From Straminergon stramineum (lineage: Eukaryota; Streptophyta; Bryopsida; Hypnales; Calliergonaceae), in contig OY987268.1 in assembly GCA_963920665.1 (NCBI GenBank), positions 11,596,501 through 11,660,500 of the forward strand: a DNA stretch of 64,000 nucleotides, read 5' to 3'. Of this stretch, positions 63,400 through 64,000 are shown in pieces. Numbering within the stretch: the stretch's first letter is position 1; every line of letters starts with the position of its first letter. A program made the translations under genes and the position numbers. The notes under the pieces are model-generated. The model was not told the DNA's origin and made no database searches. It worked only from the letters and a program-made list of their open reading frames with translations.

Positions 63400-63880
63400 G
63401 TATGTCAAACTAGAGGGTTTTTCTGAGTTTCAAGATGAAGAACCTCAACTAGAGTTTAAATTTTAATTTCCCTTGTCACAACTGCCAAATCAACCTCTTT
63501 TGTCGTTGAATCTTGCACCGCCACATGAGTGTCCACAAGAAGAAACTGGGCCTTCTCGACCACCAAAACAACCTCAATTAGAGCAACAATGGCACGGGAA
63601 CCTTTAACACAGTACTCGAGCATTGGTGATTTTGTTGCAGGTTGGATGTGTTGAGTTTGGGAATTGAGAAGTGACATTCGAAGGGTGTTTTGAGGGTCTT
63701 AATGTTGACCAATATTATTGTATTGCTAGGCATGTCAAAAGGAGTCGTGAGTTGTGACTATCAACATTGGTTAGAAGGGTCAATCCTTTAACTAAGGCAA
63801 ACCATGTCAAATGTGTGGCAACTACCATCAAACGCATCCTTGAGTTATAAAAGATGGAATGATATTCTAATTGGAACTCT
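63400..63880 (+). pseudogene. Broken coding-like unit of unknown function, copy 2
   Basis: It aligns with 56820-57264 across the whole stretch. Conserved translated words are ETGPSRPPKQP, ALVILLQVGCVEFG, EVTFEGCFEGLNVDQYYCIAR and a C-terminal KRIL. An in-frame stop after QWHGNL, a further stop in the GN*EVTF junction and frameshifts after the QYYC segment make it non-functional. The two copies are separated by about 6.6 kb and lie in the same orientation. Confidence 0.45.
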
Positions 63881-64000
63881 ATTTTTTTACCTCTAATAGA
63901 CATACATTAGATCCTAGTTCCTATATTTTGTATTTAGAAGTAATTTCAAATTTTACATTATATATGTGAAATTGTAGGAGGGAAATATACAAATAGTTTA
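63881..64000. other. Right edge of window, AT-rich
   Basis: Nothing recognisable. Confidence 0.4.

Noticed and set aside
1..64000. CRISPR arrays, bacterial operons, tRNA or rRNA genes
   Set aside because: No regularly spaced identical repeats, no tRNA T-loop/B-box patterns in cloverleaf context, and no rRNA-like conserved stretches were seen on either strand.

Overview
This is nuclear DNA of a eukaryote with many spliceosomal introns, most likely a land plant or a close streptophyte relative. The grounds are short CACTA-type (En/Spm-like) MITEs with exact 3-bp target duplications, densely intron-split GC-richer genes, and very AT-rich spacers full of decayed repeats. The lineage cannot be fixed from the sequence, and an animal-like repertoire of cut-and-paste elements (TTAA-flanked and Tc1-like) keeps some doubt open. 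I see no bacterial operons, CRISPR array, tRNA or rRNA.

Only two gene models are well supported, both on the minus strand and both rebuilt exon by exon. (1) Positions 105-2008 hold the 5' four coding exons of a splicing factor 1 / branch-point-binding protein (SF1/BBP) homologue; the gene runs off the left edge. (2) Positions 12790-14829 hold a complete nine-exon gene for a 274-residue zinc-finger protein: a GATA-like cysteine cluster, a C4HC3 PHD finger and a C-terminal SAP30-type Sin3-binding domain. It is probably a chromatin reader/adaptor of a Sin3-histone deacetylase complex. A GC-rich, simple-repeat-rich region (14830-16480) upstream is its likely 5' UTR and promoter. Weaker coding signals are a possible acidic first exon at 7808-7882, a Tc1/IS630-like transposase pseudogene (about 46100-46860, minus), and a conserved but broken coding-like unit present twice (56633-57264 and 63400-63880, plus).

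Most of the remainder is accessory DNA. The clearest organised signal is a set of non-autonomous elements whose ends read TTAA-CCCYTA... and ...TAGGG-TTAA: 4168-6080, 21740-22646, 23733-24324, 26799-27372, 31215-32463, 37869-38514, 40463-40987 and 50349-50924, plus decayed fragments. TTAA flanks and CCC-starting termini are hallmarks of piggyBac-type transposition; no piggyBac transposase is present here. Three CACTA-type elements (48661-48882, 52838-52915, 59598-60708) have matching 3-bp target duplications, and one TA-flanked 477-bp element (10568-11044) has 26-bp inverted ends. Foldback repeats, a ~0.9-kb direct duplication, ~90-bp tandem repeats and dispersed decayed families fill much of the rest.

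The two solid genes act at different levels: SF1/BBP in branch-point recognition in pre-mRNA splicing, the PHD-SAP30 protein in histone deacetylation. Nothing in the sequence links them functionally; between them lie about 11 kb of repeat-rich DNA and the unconfirmed exon at 7808-7882.
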